A DNA stretch of 64,000 nt from Deltaproteobacteria bacterium HGW-Deltaproteobacteria-4 (GCA_002841765.1 PHAV01000001.1:232607-296606); one strand, 5' to 3'; counted from the first letter of the stretch, positions 1-9,880 are shown. A program made the numbers and translations. The notes: a model not told the origin generated them from the letters alone.

Positions 1-1
1 C

Positions 2-694
2 GGCAATCCCCTCACCGATCAGGTGCAGATCAGTGAAGAGCGCGAACCTTTTCTCCGGCGACTTGGTATCCCCTCTGTCTCCCCGGTCGTCGGGCTCTTT
101 CCCGGCAGTCGCGGTACGGAGCTGCGCTACAATCTGTCGACCCTGCTGGCCACAGCGCGGATCGTGATGCAGGAGCATCCGTCGGTCCATTTCCTTGTTC
201 CGGCCGCTGCCACTCTCGGGACAGAACGGCTCAGCACCGCGATTGCCCAGGCGGGGGGCGCTGATCTGCCCCTGACTCTCGTTGCCGAGTCGGTCTACGA
301 TGTCGCCAATGCTTCTGATGCTGTTCTGGCGGTCTCGGGGACGGTGACCTTGCAAGTCGCTCTGGTCGGTACGCCGCTGTTGCTCATTTACCGGGTGGCA
401 CCCATGACCTATGCCATCGGCCGGCATCTGATCAAGGTTCCGTTTATCGGTTTGCCGAATATCATCGCCGGTCAGGAGGTTGCTCGTGAATTCGTTCAGG
501 ATGCAGCCGATCCGCAAGTCCTTGGCGCTGAACTCAATATGATCCTCGCTAACCCGCTGCACGCTGCTGCGTTGCGGCAAGGGCTGGCACTGGTCAGGGA
601 GAAGATCGGGCCGGGCGGGTGTTCGCAACGGGTGGCGCAGATGGCAGTAGAGATGAGTCGCGGGCAGATTCGCCGTAAAGGAGAGACATGTTAG
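2..694 (+). CDS. lpxB: Lipid-A-disaccharide synthase LpxB (5' truncated by window edge)
   Basis: LpxB condenses UDP-2,3-diacylglucosamine with lipid X to make the disaccharide core of lipid A at the inner membrane. The frame is already open at base 2 and begins with GNPLTDQV, matching the family's conserved GHPLAD-type motif, so only the C-terminal part of about 230 residues is present. Other visible family motifs are FPGSRGTEL, SGTVTLQVAL (near the UDP-sugar site) and PNIIAGQEV. A GTG at base 23 is internal and is not the true start. The stop overlaps the msbA start by 7 bp. It heads an LPS operon running to gmhB. Confidence 0.93.
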   Translation, partial: GNPLTDQVQISEEREPFLRRLGIPSVSPVVGLFPGSRGTELRYNLSTLLATARIVMQEHPSVHFLVPAAATLGTERLSTAIAQAGGADLPLTLVAESVYDVANASDAVLAVSGTVTLQVALVGTPLLLIYRVAPMTYAIGRHLIKVPFIGLPNIIAGQEVAREFVQDAADPQVLGAELNMILANPLHAAALRQGLALVREKIGPGGCSQRVAQMAVEMSRGQIRRKGETC

Positions 695-2427
695 ACAAGC
701 GTTCCCTTTATAGCCGGCTCTGGATCTATATCAAACCGCATCGCGGCCGCATTGCCTTGTCGATGTTCGGCTCTCTCCTTTGTGCCGGAGCCGATGGCTC
801 GATGGCCCGACTGATTCAGCCCTTTGTCGACAAGGTGATTGTCGCCAAGGATGCTGAGATGATTTTTCTTGTCCCCTGGCTGATTCTTGGTTTGCAACTG
901 GTCAAGGCCACCGGCCGTTACCTGCAGGAGTACTTTATCAAGACCGCTGGTCAGTTGGCGATTCAATCGATTCGCAACGATCTCTTTAGCCACGTCATGA
1001 ATCTGTCGATGCGATTTTTTGGCAAAAATCCGACCGGCGTCCTCATGTCGAAGCACCTCAACGACGTCCAGTCACTGCAAAGCTCTCTGGCTGAGGTCCT
1101 GGTCGGAGCCATGCGCGATCTTGTCACCTTGTTGGCCCTGATCGGTGTTGCTTTTTATACTGACTGGAAGATGGCAGCGATTGCGTTTGTCGTTTTGCCC
1201 CTGGCTGCCTGGCCGATCAGTATTATCGGTCAACGCATCAAGAGTTATGCGCGCAAAGGGCAGGGGATTATGGGGGAGCTGTCGCGGACCCTCGAACAGT
1301 CTTTTTCCGGGATCAAGGTGATCAAGGGCTTTGGTGCCGAGGCAGAGATCTCTTCCCGGTTTAAAGTGGAAAATTTGTCGTATTACCGGACATTGAGTAA
1401 GGTTTTCAAGTACGATGCCGGCTCCTCCCCCTTTATCGAGATCGTCACCGGTATCGGCATGTTTGCGATTATCCGCTACGGCATGGAGCAGGTGCAGAAT
1501 GAGGTCATGACCGTTGGGCAGCTCTTCTCGATCTGCGGTGCTATCATGTTGATGTACGCACCGTTCAAACGTCTGACCAAGTTTAATAATTATCTGCAGA
1601 TAGCGATGGGGGCGGCGGAGCGGGTCTTTGCGGTGCTCGACGAACCGCTGGAAATTCGCGATCAGGAAAAGGCCATTGATCTTGGCGCGGCCAACGGGGC
1701 TGTTGTCTTTGACGATGTCTCTTTTGCTTATGATGACGATCAGCCGGTCCTTTCGAATCTCTCTCTTGTCGTTAATCCGGGCGAAGTCGTTGCGCTGGTT
1801 GGGCCGAGCGGTGCGGGAAAGACAACGATTTCTGCCCTGTTGTGTCGTTTTTATGATGCAACTTCCGGTGTCATCACTATCGACGGTCACAATATCACAG
1901 AAATTACCCTGGCCAGTCTCAAGCAGAATCTGGCGATGGTCGATCAGGAATCCTTCCTTTTCAACGAAACGATTGCCGACAATATCCGTTTGAGCAAGCC
2001 GCAGGCAACGGATGCCGAGGTCATAGCGGCCGCGAAGCAGGCTTATGCCGATGAATTTATTGCCGTCCTGCCGGAAGGGTATCAAACACGCATCGGTGAT
2101 CGCGGATTGCGTCTCTCCGGCGGCCAGCGCCAGCGGATCTGTATTGCCCGGGCGCTGCTGCGTAATGCGCCGATTCTGATCCTTGACGAAGCGACCAGTG
2201 CCCTTGATACCGAGAGTGAAGCGATGGTGCAGCAGGCGCTCGTTAATCTCATGCACAACCGTACAACGTTTGTCATTGCTCATCGCCTCTCCACCATCAT
2301 GCATGCTGACAAGATTGTCGTGCTCGAACATGGGCACATTGTCGAGGTCGGGCGGCACGGTGAACTTCTTGTACATGAAAACGGCCTTTATCGCCGTCTC
2401 TACGACATGCAGTTCCGGGAGGCTTAA
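688..2427 (+). CDS. msbA: MsbA-type lipid A export ABC transporter (fused permease/ATPase)
   Basis: MsbA is a homodimeric inner-membrane flippase that moves lipid A-core across the inner membrane. The 579-residue protein is a half-transporter of normal family length. About 310 residues of hydrophobic exporter-type membrane domain are followed by an ATPase domain with Walker A GPSGAGKTT (near 371-379), signature LSGGQRQR (near 475) and Walker B ILILDEATSALD (near 495). The H-loop lies in VIAHRLST. The gene sits between lpxB and an acyltransferase gene in a lipid A operon, which supports MsbA over a generic exporter. Its stop overlaps the next start by one base (TAATG). Confidence 0.93.
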   Translation: MLDKRSLYSRLWIYIKPHRGRIALSMFGSLLCAGADGSMARLIQPFVDKVIVAKDAEMIFLVPWLILGLQLVKATGRYLQEYFIKTAGQLAIQSIRNDLFSHVMNLSMRFFGKNPTGVLMSKHLNDVQSLQSSLAEVLVGAMRDLVTLLALIGVAFYTDWKMAAIAFVVLPLAAWPISIIGQRIKSYARKGQGIMGELSRTLEQSFSGIKVIKGFGAEAEISSRFKVENLSYYRTLSKVFKYDAGSSPFIEIVTGIGMFAIIRYGMEQVQNEVMTVGQLFSICGAIMLMYAPFKRLTKFNNYLQIAMGAAERVFAVLDEPLEIRDQEKAIDLGAANGAVVFDDVSFAYDDDQPVLSNLSLVVNPGEVVALVGPSGAGKTTISALLCRFYDATSGVITIDGHNITEITLASLKQNLAMVDQESFLFNETIADNIRLSKPQATDAEVIAAAKQAYADEFIAVLPEGYQTRIGDRGLRLSGGQRQRICIARALLRNAPILILDEATSALDTESEAMVQQALVNLMHNRTTFVIAHRLSTIMHADKIVVLEHGHIVEVGRHGELLVHENGLYRRLYDMQFREA

Positions 2428-3101
2428 TGAAAAAAGGCGGCTTTCTGGAACGCTTTATAATGGCGACGCTACCCCCTATCGCCGCCGCGCTGATGTGGTC
2501 GGTTTATCATTTGAATCGTTGCGAAGTTCTCGATGAAGATCAAGTTGATGCACTGCGCCGCGAAGGCAGGGGAGTGATCCTGAGCTTTTGGCATGAACAA
2601 CTGTTTCTGATGGTCCTCGGTTATCACGGCCCCGGCGGCCGGGCTCTTGTCAGTGGCTCCCGTGATGGCGAGTTGCTTGCCCGGACGATGACATTTTTCG
2701 GACTGGGAGTGGTGCGCGGTTCTTCCCGACGCGGCGGACGGGCCGCTTTTCGTGAGATGGTGCAGTTCGGTAAAGGGCCTCTCGATTTGATTATCACGCC
2801 TGATGGGCCGACGGGACCTCGCCGTGAACTCAAGGATGGCATCGTCGAGCTGGCGCGTATCACCGGTCGTCCGGTCGTCCCTTTGTGTTTTGTCAGCAGT
2901 CGCGGCCATCGCTTTGCGTCCTGGGATCGTTTCGTGCTCCCTTATCCCTTTGGCCGCGGCGTCTATGTCTATGGCGAGGCGATCCGTTATCTCCCCGGCG
3001 AAGAGAGTGAATCCTTCAAGGGTCGGCTCAAGACGGCAATGAATGCCAATGAAGCCCGGGCTATCGACCGATTGGAGAGCTATGGCCTTCGCGCTGTATG
3101 A
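2427..3101 (+). CDS. DUF374 family lysophospholipid acyltransferase-like protein
   Basis: This 224-residue protein belongs to the DUF374 branch of the lysophospholipid acyltransferase superfamily. It is visible from SFWHEQLFLM near residue 53 (acyltransferase His block), GSRDGEL, GVVRGSSRRGG and TPDGPTGPR. A hydrophobic N-terminus suggests membrane association. Members often sit beside waaA and lpxK and are thought to acylate lipid A or a related lipid. The exact acyl acceptor cannot be read from sequence. It starts within the msbA stop codon (TAATG) and overlaps the start of waaA, consistent with translational coupling. Confidence 0.85.
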   Translation: MKKGGFLERFIMATLPPIAAALMWSVYHLNRCEVLDEDQVDALRREGRGVILSFWHEQLFLMVLGYHGPGGRALVSGSRDGELLARTMTFFGLGVVRGSSRRGGRAAFREMVQFGKGPLDLIITPDGPTGPRRELKDGIVELARITGRPVVPLCFVSSRGHRFASWDRFVLPYPFGRGVYVYGEAIRYLPGEESESFKGRLKTAMNANEARAIDRLESYGLRAV

Positions 3102-4368
3102 TCTCATCCTCCTCCTGATTGCCGCCGGGATGATCCCCTGGTATCTGTTGCGCCGTGTCTTCGGCTTTCGCTCGCGCAGTGGCCTGCGTGAACGCTTCGG
3201 TTACTACGCACCACAACGTTTGACGGCGATCATGGGCCGGCCGGTGATCTGGATTCATGCCGTTTCCGTCGGCGAAACGCGGGCGGCGATCCCCTTGATC
3301 AAGGGCTTGCGTCAGGCGTGGCCTGATCATGCCCTGGTTCTCACCAATGTCACCGAGACTGGTCACGAAGTTGCGGCGACGATAGCCGAGCTTGATCTCT
3401 GCCTCTTCTTCCCCCTCGACCTTTCTTTTGTTATCCGTCGCGTCCTTGCCCGGCTCAAGCCCACCCTGATCGTTATTGTCGAAACCGAGATCTGGCCAAA
3501 TCTGATCCGTACCGCTGCGGTGCGCCACGTCCCCATTGCTCTGGTCAACGGTCGCATCTCGGATCGTTCTTATCCCCGCTACCGGCGATTCCAAAGAATT
3601 CTTGCCCCGCTTTTGCAACAGGTCACCCTGTTTAGTATGCAATCGACTATAGATTGCGAGCGGATTATTGCCCTCGGCGCCGGACCCGAGAACGTTGTCA
3701 GCAGCGGCAATCTTAAATTCGACATGCCGATGAATCTGGTTGAAGCCGATCCGGCGCTGTTGCGCTTGCGCTATCATCTACCAGATCATCTCCCCATCTG
3801 GATCTGCGGCAGCACTCATGAAGGCGAAGAAGCCGCGTTGCTGCAAAGTTACCGCACTCTCCTGGCGCAGGGAGAAGAGCTTGTCCTGATCCTCGCTCCT
3901 CGCCATCCGCCCCGCGTGCCGGCAGTTTGTGACCTCTTGACCGACCGGAACTTTTCTTATCGTCGGCGCAGCCAGTTAAAGGCAACAGATTCGCTCCTCG
4001 CATCAGGGGAGGTCCTCCTCGTCGATACCCTGGGTGAACTCCTCCCGCTCTATGCCGCGAGTGATCTGGTCTTTGTCGGCGGCAGTCTTGTCCCCGTCGG
4101 CGGCCACAACCTCCTGGAGGCGGCGCTGGTCAGCCGTCCGGTCATCTTTGGTCCGCATATGCACAACTTTCGCGATATCTCGCAATTGATCCTAAGCGCC
4201 GGAGCGGGAAGTCAGGTGCAGTCTGAAGCGGAATTGCCGGCTCTGATTGCACGCTATCTGCACGATTTCTCATTACGGCAACAACAGGGTGCGGCCGGCC
4301 ACCAGCTCATTGCTGCCCATGCTGGCGCCACGGCCCGGACGGTGGCTCTGTTGCGGACTCTGGTGTAG
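3082..4368 (+). CDS. waaA: 3-deoxy-D-manno-octulosonic acid (Kdo) transferase WaaA/KdtA
   Basis: WaaA is a GT30 glycosyltransferase that attaches Kdo to lipid IVA at the cytoplasmic face of the inner membrane. From ATG 3082 the protein has 428 residues, the usual length. It shows an N-terminal membrane anchor (LYDLILLLIAAGMIPWYLL), the catalytic region SVGETRAAIPLIKGL, TNVTETG, ETEIWPNL and the C-terminal donor-binding GGSLVPVGGHNLLEAAL. An ATG at 3043 is also in frame. I prefer 3082 because GGAGAG stands just upstream and the extra 13 residues look unlike the family. It overlaps the preceding gene by 20 bp. Number of Kdo units added is unknown. Confidence 0.93.
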   Translation: MAFALYDLILLLIAAGMIPWYLLRRVFGFRSRSGLRERFGYYAPQRLTAIMGRPVIWIHAVSVGETRAAIPLIKGLRQAWPDHALVLTNVTETGHEVAATIAELDLCLFFPLDLSFVIRRVLARLKPTLIVIVETEIWPNLIRTAAVRHVPIALVNGRISDRSYPRYRRFQRILAPLLQQVTLFSMQSTIDCERIIALGAGPENVVSSGNLKFDMPMNLVEADPALLRLRYHLPDHLPIWICGSTHEGEEAALLQSYRTLLAQGEELVLILAPRHPPRVPAVCDLLTDRNFSYRRRSQLKATDSLLASGEVLLVDTLGELLPLYAASDLVFVGGSLVPVGGHNLLEAALVSRPVIFGPHMHNFRDISQLILSAGAGSQVQSEAELPALIARYLHDFSLRQQQGAAGHQLIAAHAGATARTVALLRTLV

Positions 4369-4371
4369 GCC

Positions 4372-5445
4372 ATGAAGCAGCGCTGGCGCCGTTTTGCTGA
4401 AGAGCCGCTGCATGCGGCGACCTTTTTGCTGTGGCTCTTTCTCCTCCCTTTCAGTTTAGTTTACGGGGCAGGGCAGCGTCTCCGTGCCTGTCTTTACCGC
4501 TCCGGCGTCTTACGCTCCTACCGCGCGCCGCAGCCGGTGATCTCGGTCGGCAATCTCACGGTCGGCGGTACCGGCAAGACGCCGGTCGTCGATGCTATTG
4601 TCCGCCATCTGGTGCAACGCGGTGAGCGTCCGGCTGTTATCAGTCGCGGCTACGGCGGAAAGTTTCGTCGCGGTGTGGCGGTCGTCAGCCGTGGTGACGG
4701 GCAGGGCCCACTCCTGCCGTCTTTGTTCTGTGGTGATGAGCCATTTCTCCTGGCGCGCCGTAACCCCCGGGCGGTCGTGATCGTGGCACCGCAGCGCAGC
4801 GCGGGGGTAAAAGCGGCCCTTCGCGATTGTGGCGCGACGATCATTCTCCTCGACGACGGCTTTCAGCATCTGGCGGTGCAGCGCGATCTTGATATCCTCC
4901 TCCTTGATGCGGGACGTCCTCTGGGCAATGGCAGTGTTCTTCCTGCCGGTCTGCTGCGCGAGCCAGCGGCTGCCCACCATCGTGCCGGGCTCTGCCTCCT
5001 GACCCGCGACGAAGGGCTCGCCGCTCCGTCTCCCTTTGCCACGCTGTCAACCCTGCGCTGCCGCCATCGCCTGGCCGGGGAGTTTGTTTCTCTTGACGGC
5101 ACCGTACAGAGAATTAAAGACTTTAGCGGACAGCGCGGTGTGGCTTTTGCCGGCATCGCCAACCCGACGAATTTTTTCCTGGCACTAAAGGCGCTCGGGT
5201 TGGAAATCATTGACACCATCGCGCTGAATGACCATGCGGACTTTAGTGCTGAAACCTTGAAGAAGCTTGATCAAGCATCTTTAAATGCCGATTTTTTCGT
5301 GACGACAGAGAAAGACGGTGTTAAACTTCGCTCTTCGGATTTACCTCTCCCTTGTTTTCAGGCCCTTCTCGAACTGGAGTTTGCTCCGGTGGGCAAGCTG
5401 GAAGAGATTGTCGACACCCTTTTAACGCGAACGAGAATGTTATGA
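4372..5445 (+). CDS. lpxK: Tetraacyldisaccharide 4'-kinase LpxK
   Basis: LpxK phosphorylates the 4' position of the tetraacyl disaccharide to give lipid IVA. The 357-residue protein has a hydrophobic N-terminal segment and the family P-loop [12 protein letters not shown] (near 59-70). It continues with [18 protein letters not shown] and [21 protein letters not shown], all characteristic of LpxK. It starts 3 bp after waaA. The stop TGA overlaps the ATG of the next small gene (ATGA). Encoded with lpxB, msbA and waaA, it belongs to a single lipid A assembly operon. Confidence 0.94.
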   Translation: MKQRWRRFAEEPLHAATFLLWLFLLPFSLVYGAGQRLRACLYRSGVLRSYRAPQPVISVGNLTVGGTGKTPVVDAIVRHLVQRGERPAVISRGYGGKFRRGVAVVSRGDGQGPLLPSLFCGDEPFLLARRNPRAVVIVAPQRSAGVKAALRDCGATIILLDDGFQHLAVQRDLDILLLDAGRPLGNGSVLPAGLLREPAAAHHRAGLCLLTRDEGLAAPSPFATLSTLRCRHRLAGEFVSLDGTVQRIKDFSGQRGVAFAGIANPTNFFLALKALGLEIIDTIALNDHADFSAETLKKLDQASLNADFFVTTEKDGVKLRSSDLPLPCFQALLELEFAPVGKLEEIVDTLLTRTRML

Positions 5446-5621
5446 ATCTGACCTCCCAACTTCTTGAAATTATTGCCTGTCCTAAATGCAAAGGGCCGCT
5501 GCTCCTCTCCACCGCCAGCGATGCTCTCCTTTGCCATCAATGTGCCTTGTCCTATCCGGTACGCGACGAGATTCCCGTTCTTCTTATTGATGAAGCTACG
5601 CCTCTCACGGCGCAGCCCTGA
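5442..5621 (+). CDS. Trm112-like zinc-ribbon protein (YcaR family)
   Basis: This 59-residue protein begins [20 protein letters not shown] and contains two CxxC pairs (CPKC near residue 13 and CHQC near residue 33), then the typical YPVRDEIPVLL ending. That is the Trm112/YcaR family. Eukaryotic Trm112 activates methyltransferases; the role of the bacterial protein is poorly defined. Genes of this family commonly lie next to lpxK, as here. The start was chosen at 5442 because it forms an ATGA overlap with the lpxK stop. A longer in-frame reading into lpxK has no support. Confidence 0.85.
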   Translation: MNLTSQLLEIIACPKCKGPLLLSTASDALLCHQCALSYPVRDEIPVLLIDEATPLTAQP

Positions 5622-5631
5622 AACGGTCCTT

Positions 5632-6225
5632 ATGTCAATCGATACGCAGATTTCTGCTTACTTTGCCCGCCATGCCCAGGTATTCGCGAGCACTGTCCCT
5701 GAACTGACGCCGCAAATTCGTCGTTGTGCGCAGCTCCTGGCGAACTCTTTGGCCGATGGCAGAAAGATCCTGATCGCCGGCAATGGCGGTTCCGCCGCCG
5801 ACGCGCAGCATTTTGCCGCTGAACTGGTCGGTCGTTTTCTGCTCGAACGTCGCGGTCTGCCGGCGATTGCCTTGACCACCGATAGCTCGATCCTCACCGC
5901 CGTAGCCAACGATTACGGTTTTGAACAGATCTTTTCCCGCCAGGTCGAAGCGTTGGCCAATCCCGGAGATGTGGTCATCGGCATCTCTACCAGCGGCAAT
6001 TCGGCTAATATCCTTGCTGGCCTCGCGGCCGCCAAGCAGTGCGGCTGCACCACCATTGGCCTCCTTGGTCGTGACGGGGGTGCCATTGCTGCGCGCGTCG
6101 ATCTCCCCCTGATCGTTACTTGCGCTGAAACGCCGCATATTCAGGAGATGCATGTCACTATTATTCACCTTCTCTGCAAACTGATCGAAGAGCAACTCTT
6201 TGACCAGCCGGGAGCCACTTCATGA
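5632..6225 (+). CDS. gmhA: Sedoheptulose-7-phosphate (phosphoheptose) isomerase GmhA
   Basis: GmhA converts sedoheptulose 7-phosphate to D-glycero-D-manno-heptose 7-phosphate, the first step of ADP-heptose synthesis for the LPS inner core. The 197-residue protein is a single SIS domain with GNGGSAADAQHFAAEL, ISTSGNS and the C-terminal HIQEMHVTIIHLLC. ATG 5632 gives the correct family N-terminus (MSIDTQISAYFARH). The frame stays open further upstream, but that extension overlaps the Trm112-like gene and is not GmhA-like. The final ATGA overlaps the start of hldE. Confidence 0.93.
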   Translation: MSIDTQISAYFARHAQVFASTVPELTPQIRRCAQLLANSLADGRKILIAGNGGSAADAQHFAAELVGRFLLERRGLPAIALTTDSSILTAVANDYGFEQIFSRQVEALANPGDVVIGISTSGNSANILAGLAAAKQCGCTTIGLLGRDGGAIAARVDLPLIVTCAETPHIQEMHVTIIHLLCKLIEEQLFDQPGATS

Positions 6226-7703
6226 AGATTGACCGGCTGCTGCTCGAACGTTTTCTTCTTCGTCTCCCGAAGCTGCGCACCCTGGTCGTTGGCGATTTAA
6301 TGCTCGATGAGTATTTGTGGGGAAAGACGGAGCGGATCTCTCCGGAAGCGCCGGTGGCGATTGTCGATGTTTCCCGCGATGATCTGCGTCTTGGCGGTGC
6401 CGGCAATGTCATCAACAATCTCGCTACGCTCGGTTGTCAGGTTGCCGTCCTCAGCGTAGTCGGTGATGACAGAGATGGCCATAAACTTGCAGATTGCCTT
6501 GCAGCCAAAGGGATTGCCAGTTCCGGCATCATCTTTGAGCCCGGCCGCTTAACCACGCGCAAGACCCGAATCCTTGCCGGCCATCAGCAGGTGCTGCGGA
6601 TCGACCGGGAGATCCGGGCATCGATCAGCACGGCCAGTGAAGATCAGCTCCTGACCTCTGCCTGTGCTGCTCTTGCTAACTGCGACCTCCTCCTGCTTTC
6701 CGATTATCGCAAGGGTGTCCTCACGGATCGGATGACGATGGCCTTGATTGCCATGGCCAATCAGTTACGGGTGCCGGTGGTTGTCGATCCCAAGGGGGAG
6801 AGCTATCGCAAATATCGCGGCGCCACCTTGTTGACTCCCAACCGCAAAGAAGCACAACTGGCAACCGGCATTGCGATTACGGATATCACTTCTCTCGAAG
6901 CGGCCGGCAAGGCACTTTGTGCCTCTTTGGCCCTCAATGCCCTCCTCATTACCCGCAGCGAAGAAGGGATGAGTATCTTTTATCCCGACGGTCGCCATCT
7001 CCCCCTGCCGACGGTGGCGCGGGAAGTCTTCGACGTCTCCGGCGCCGGCGATACCGTCCTTGCCCTGATGGGGGTCGGGCTTGCTGCCGGTCTTGATGTT
7101 GCCCAGGCCGCGCAGATCGCCAACCTTGGTGCCGGGATCGTCGTGGCCAAGCTCGGCACCTCGACCGTGACGACGGATGAACTGCTACGCGCGGCAATGA
7201 GTCAGGAAGATGAACCGCAGAGCAAGATTCATGATCGCACCATTGTCGCCCGCTTCCTGAGTGCCGAACGGGAACGGGGCAAGAAGATCGTCTTCACCAA
7301 TGGCTGTTTCGATCTCCTTCATGTCGGCCACGTCAAATATTTGCAGCAGGCGCGGCGCCTTGGAGATCTCCTTGTCCTCGGCCTCAATACCGACGCCTCC
7401 ATTCGCCGTCTCAAAGGGCCGAAACGCCCGCTCATTGACGAAGAAGAGCGCGCCCATATTCTCGCCGCACTCTCTTGTATCGACTACGTTGTCCTCTTTG
7501 ACGAAGAGACTCCTTATGAGCTGATCCAGCTCCTCCGTCCCGACATCCTCGTCAAAGGGGGGGATTACACTGTTGAAGGAGTGGTTGGCCGTGATCTTGT
7601 CGAAGGGTGGGGGGGACGAGTTGAGCTGATAAACTTTGTCGACGGTAAATCAACGACCTCGACTATCGAAAAGATCCTCGAAGCTTACCGGGATACAGCT
7701 TGA
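6222..7703 (+). CDS. hldE: Bifunctional heptose 7-phosphate kinase / heptose 1-phosphate adenylyltransferase HldE (RfaE)
   Basis: This 493-residue fusion carries out two steps of ADP-heptose synthesis. Residues 1 to about 320 form a PfkB-type kinase (LGGAGNVINNLATLG, VVDPKGE, DVSGAGDTVLA with the catalytic Asp). From about 350 there is a cytidylyltransferase-like nucleotidyltransferase with FTNGCFDLLHVGHVKYL, whose HVGH is the HxGH nucleotide-binding motif, and KGGDYTVE. The arrangement matches E. coli-type HldE. It overlaps gmhA by 4 bp (ATGA) and the next gene by 4 bp (TTGA), so gmhA-hldE-gmhB are coupled. Confidence 0.94.
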   Translation: MKIDRLLLERFLLRLPKLRTLVVGDLMLDEYLWGKTERISPEAPVAIVDVSRDDLRLGGAGNVINNLATLGCQVAVLSVVGDDRDGHKLADCLAAKGIASSGIIFEPGRLTTRKTRILAGHQQVLRIDREIRASISTASEDQLLTSACAALANCDLLLLSDYRKGVLTDRMTMALIAMANQLRVPVVVDPKGESYRKYRGATLLTPNRKEAQLATGIAITDITSLEAAGKALCASLALNALLITRSEEGMSIFYPDGRHLPLPTVAREVFDVSGAGDTVLALMGVGLAAGLDVAQAAQIANLGAGIVVAKLGTSTVTTDELLRAAMSQEDEPQSKIHDRTIVARFLSAERERGKKIVFTNGCFDLLHVGHVKYLQQARRLGDLLVLGLNTDASIRRLKGPKRPLIDEEERAHILAALSCIDYVVLFDEETPYELIQLLRPDILVKGGDYTVEGVVGRDLVEGWGGRVELINFVDGKSTTSTIEKILEAYRDTA

Positions 7704-8278
7704 GCGGGCAGGGGAATTTGCCTGCGGGGATCACCCTTAACCGTGCCATTTTCCTTGATCGAGACGGTACGATCAATGTTGAAAAGGACTATCTTATTGC
7801 TCCGGCGGATCTTGTGCTTCTCCCCGGAGTCGGGGAGGCCCTGCGTCGCGGTCAAGAAGCCGGCTTTCTCCTCATCGTTGTCACGAATCAGTCAGGAGTA
7901 GCGCGCGGTTACTTTTCCGCCAGCGCTGTTGAGGAGCTGCACGATCATCTGCAAAGGGAGTTGTTTTCTTTCGGCGTGCGCATCGATGCCTTCTACCTTT
8001 GTCCGCACCATCCGGAACATGGCGACGGTCCCTGTAACTGTCGTAAGGGGGAGCCGGGGATGTTGTTGCAGGCGGCGCAAGAACATCACATCGATCTCGC
8101 TGCCTCCTGGATGATCGGCGACAAAAGTTCCGATGTCGAGGCCGGGCTCAATGCCGGCTGCCGTTCGATCCTGGTGCGCACCGGTTATGGGGTGCAGGAA
8201 GGGCAGGGGCTGCCGCCGTCTGCCTTGGTTGTCGATTCGCTAACTGAGGCAATCGAGCTGATAATTGCAAAAAAATAA
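7700..8278 (+). CDS. gmhB: D-glycero-D-manno-heptose 1,7-bisphosphate 7-phosphatase GmhB
   Basis: GmhB dephosphorylates heptose 1,7-bisphosphate between the two HldE reactions. It is a HAD-superfamily phosphatase: nucleophile motif FLDRDGTINVE near residue 18, VTNQSGVARG, and the zinc-binding block CPHHPEH...CNCRKGEPGM that marks the GmhB/HisB group. MIGDKSSDVEAG is the late acidic motif. The best start is TTG at 7700, overlapping the hldE stop as TTGA. No ATG precedes the catalytic motif in this frame. The 192-residue length is normal. It completes the heptose module and probably ends the operon. Confidence 0.92.
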   Translation: MSGQGNLPAGITLNRAIFLDRDGTINVEKDYLIAPADLVLLPGVGEALRRGQEAGFLLIVVTNQSGVARGYFSASAVEELHDHLQRELFSFGVRIDAFYLCPHHPEHGDGPCNCRKGEPGMLLQAAQEHHIDLAASWMIGDKSSDVEAGLNAGCRSILVRTGYGVQEGQGLPPSALVVDSLTEAIELIIAKK

Positions 8279-8333
8279 TCGATTCCGTCGATAATGCTGG
8301 TGCATCGATCCTCTTCCTGAAAGGTAAATAAGC

Positions 8334-9782
8334 ATGTTCGCATTTAAAGTTAAAGATCTCGTCCTTGCCAAACTCGGCCGTAAAGAGATGGATCTCGCCG
8401 AAGTGGAAATGCCGGGGTTAATGGCCCTGCGGGCTGAATTCGGCGCGACTCAACCCCTAAAGGGGGCAAGGATTACCGGTTCCCTGCATATGACCATTCA
8501 GACGGCGGTGCTTATCGAAACCCTCGTTACCCTCGGCGCCGAAGTGCGCTGGGCATCGTGCAATATCTTCTCGACCCAGGATCAGGCGGCAGCGGCGATA
8601 GTTGTCGGCAAGAACGGCACCCCGGAGAATCCACAGGGGATTCCGGTCTTTGCCTGGAAGGGCGAGACCCTCAACGAGTACTGGTGGTGCACCGAGCAGG
8701 CGCTGGCCTGGCCAGACGAAAAACTGCCGAATATGATCCTCGATGATGGCGGCGATGCAACGATGATGGTCCTCAAGGGCGCGGAATGGCAGGAAAAGGG
8801 CGTGCCTGCCCTTTGTGCTGACGATCCTGAAGACTGGATGGAGTTCGTCAACTGTCTGCAAACATCGATTGCTGCCAAACGTCTTGACTGGGTGGCGATG
8901 CGTAACAGCATCAAAGGGGTGACGGAAGAGACAACGACCGGCGTCCACCGTCTCTATCAGTTGCAGGAGGAAGGAAAGCTCCCCTTCCCGGCGATGAATG
9001 TCAACGATTCGGTGACCAAGAGCAAGTTCGACAATGTCTACGGCTGCCGCCATTCGCTGGTTGACGGCATCATGCGCGCCACCGATGTCATGCTCTCCGG
9101 CAAGGTCGTGGTTGTCTGCGGCTACGGCGATGTCGGCAAAGGCTGCGCGCAGTCGCTGCGCGGCCAGGGAGCCCGAGTTATTGTGACCGAGATCGATCCG
9201 ATCTGCGCGCTGCAGGCAGCCATGGAAGGATACCAGGTGAGTACCCTTGAAGAGGTCGTTGCCACCGCCGATCTCTTTGTCACCGCTACTGGCAACTTTA
9301 ACGTCATTACCGCCGAGCACATGTCGCAGATGAAGAACAGTGCTATCGTCGGCAACATCGGCCACTTTGATAACGAGATCGATATGGCAGCGCTCGCCAA
9401 AGTGCCGGGAATCCAGAAGATCAACGTCAAAAATCCCCGGGAACATGGCAACCAGGTCGATCAGTGGCTCTTCCCCGATGGCCACGCCATCATCGTTCTC
9501 GCCGAAGGGCGCCTGCTCAATCTCGGCTGCGCCACTGGTCATCCCTCCTTTGTCATGTCGAACAGCTTCAGCAACCAGGTCATCGCCCAGATCGAGATCT
9601 TCTGTCACCCGGAACGCTATAAAAATGAAGTTTATGTCTTGCCCAAACAACTCGACGAGAAGGTCGCCCGCCTCCATCTCGGTAAACTTGGCGTGCGTCT
9701 GACCACCCTGACCCAGAAGCAGGCGGATTATCTCGGTCTGCCGGTAGCAGGGCCATACAAGAGCGATCGTTACCGTTATTAG
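8334..9782 (+). CDS. ahcY: Adenosylhomocysteinase (S-adenosylhomocysteine hydrolase)
   Basis: AhcY hydrolyses S-adenosylhomocysteine to homocysteine and adenosine in the cytosol, relieving inhibition of methyltransferases. The 482-residue protein shows the substrate region ([19 protein letters not shown]), [11 protein letters not shown] with the catalytic Lys, the NAD-binding [15 protein letters not shown] near residue 261, and the C-terminal ending [14 protein letters not shown] lies 7-9 bases before the ATG. It is separated from gmhB by 55 bp. No SAH-riboswitch pattern was recognised in that gap. Confidence 0.96.
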   Translation: MFAFKVKDLVLAKLGRKEMDLAEVEMPGLMALRAEFGATQPLKGARITGSLHMTIQTAVLIETLVTLGAEVRWASCNIFSTQDQAAAAIVVGKNGTPENPQGIPVFAWKGETLNEYWWCTEQALAWPDEKLPNMILDDGGDATMMVLKGAEWQEKGVPALCADDPEDWMEFVNCLQTSIAAKRLDWVAMRNSIKGVTEETTTGVHRLYQLQEEGKLPFPAMNVNDSVTKSKFDNVYGCRHSLVDGIMRATDVMLSGKVVVVCGYGDVGKGCAQSLRGQGARVIVTEIDPICALQAAMEGYQVSTLEEVVATADLFVTATGNFNVITAEHMSQMKNSAIVGNIGHFDNEIDMAALAKVPGIQKINVKNPREHGNQVDQWLFPDGHAIIVLAEGRLLNLGCATGHPSFVMSNSFSNQVIAQIEIFCHPERYKNEVYVLPKQLDEKVARLHLGKLGVRLTTLTQKQADYLGLPVAGPYKSDRYRY

Positions 9783-9806
9783 GATTAAGCTTCCTTGTCT
9801 TTGATC

Positions 9807-9835
9807 TTGACCTGCGCTGCGGAATGGATTATATT
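9807..9835 (+). promoter_or_regulatory. Sigma-70-type promoter for tRNA-Leu(CAA)
   Basis: TTGACC at 9807-9812 and TATATT at 9830-9835 are separated by 17 bp, about 45 bp before the mature tRNA. This is a good match to the housekeeping promoter consensus in the expected place. It has not been tested. Confidence 0.65.
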
Positions 9836-9880
9836 CCGCCCGCATTCATCGTCAGTGGCGATTACTGTGAAACGTTTTCA

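Noticed and set aside
1072..2376. 434-codon open frame antisense to msbA
   Set aside because: It is a shadow of the strongly conserved ABC transporter gene and shows no recognisable domain.
8279..8333. Possible SAH riboswitch upstream of ahcY
   Set aside because: The 55-bp gap is short and I could not identify the conserved core of an SAH riboswitch.
8457..9845. 462-codon open frame antisense to ahcY
   Set aside because: It mirrors the codon bias of ahcY, has no ribosome binding site, and the plus-strand gene is an unmistakable adenosylhomocysteinase.
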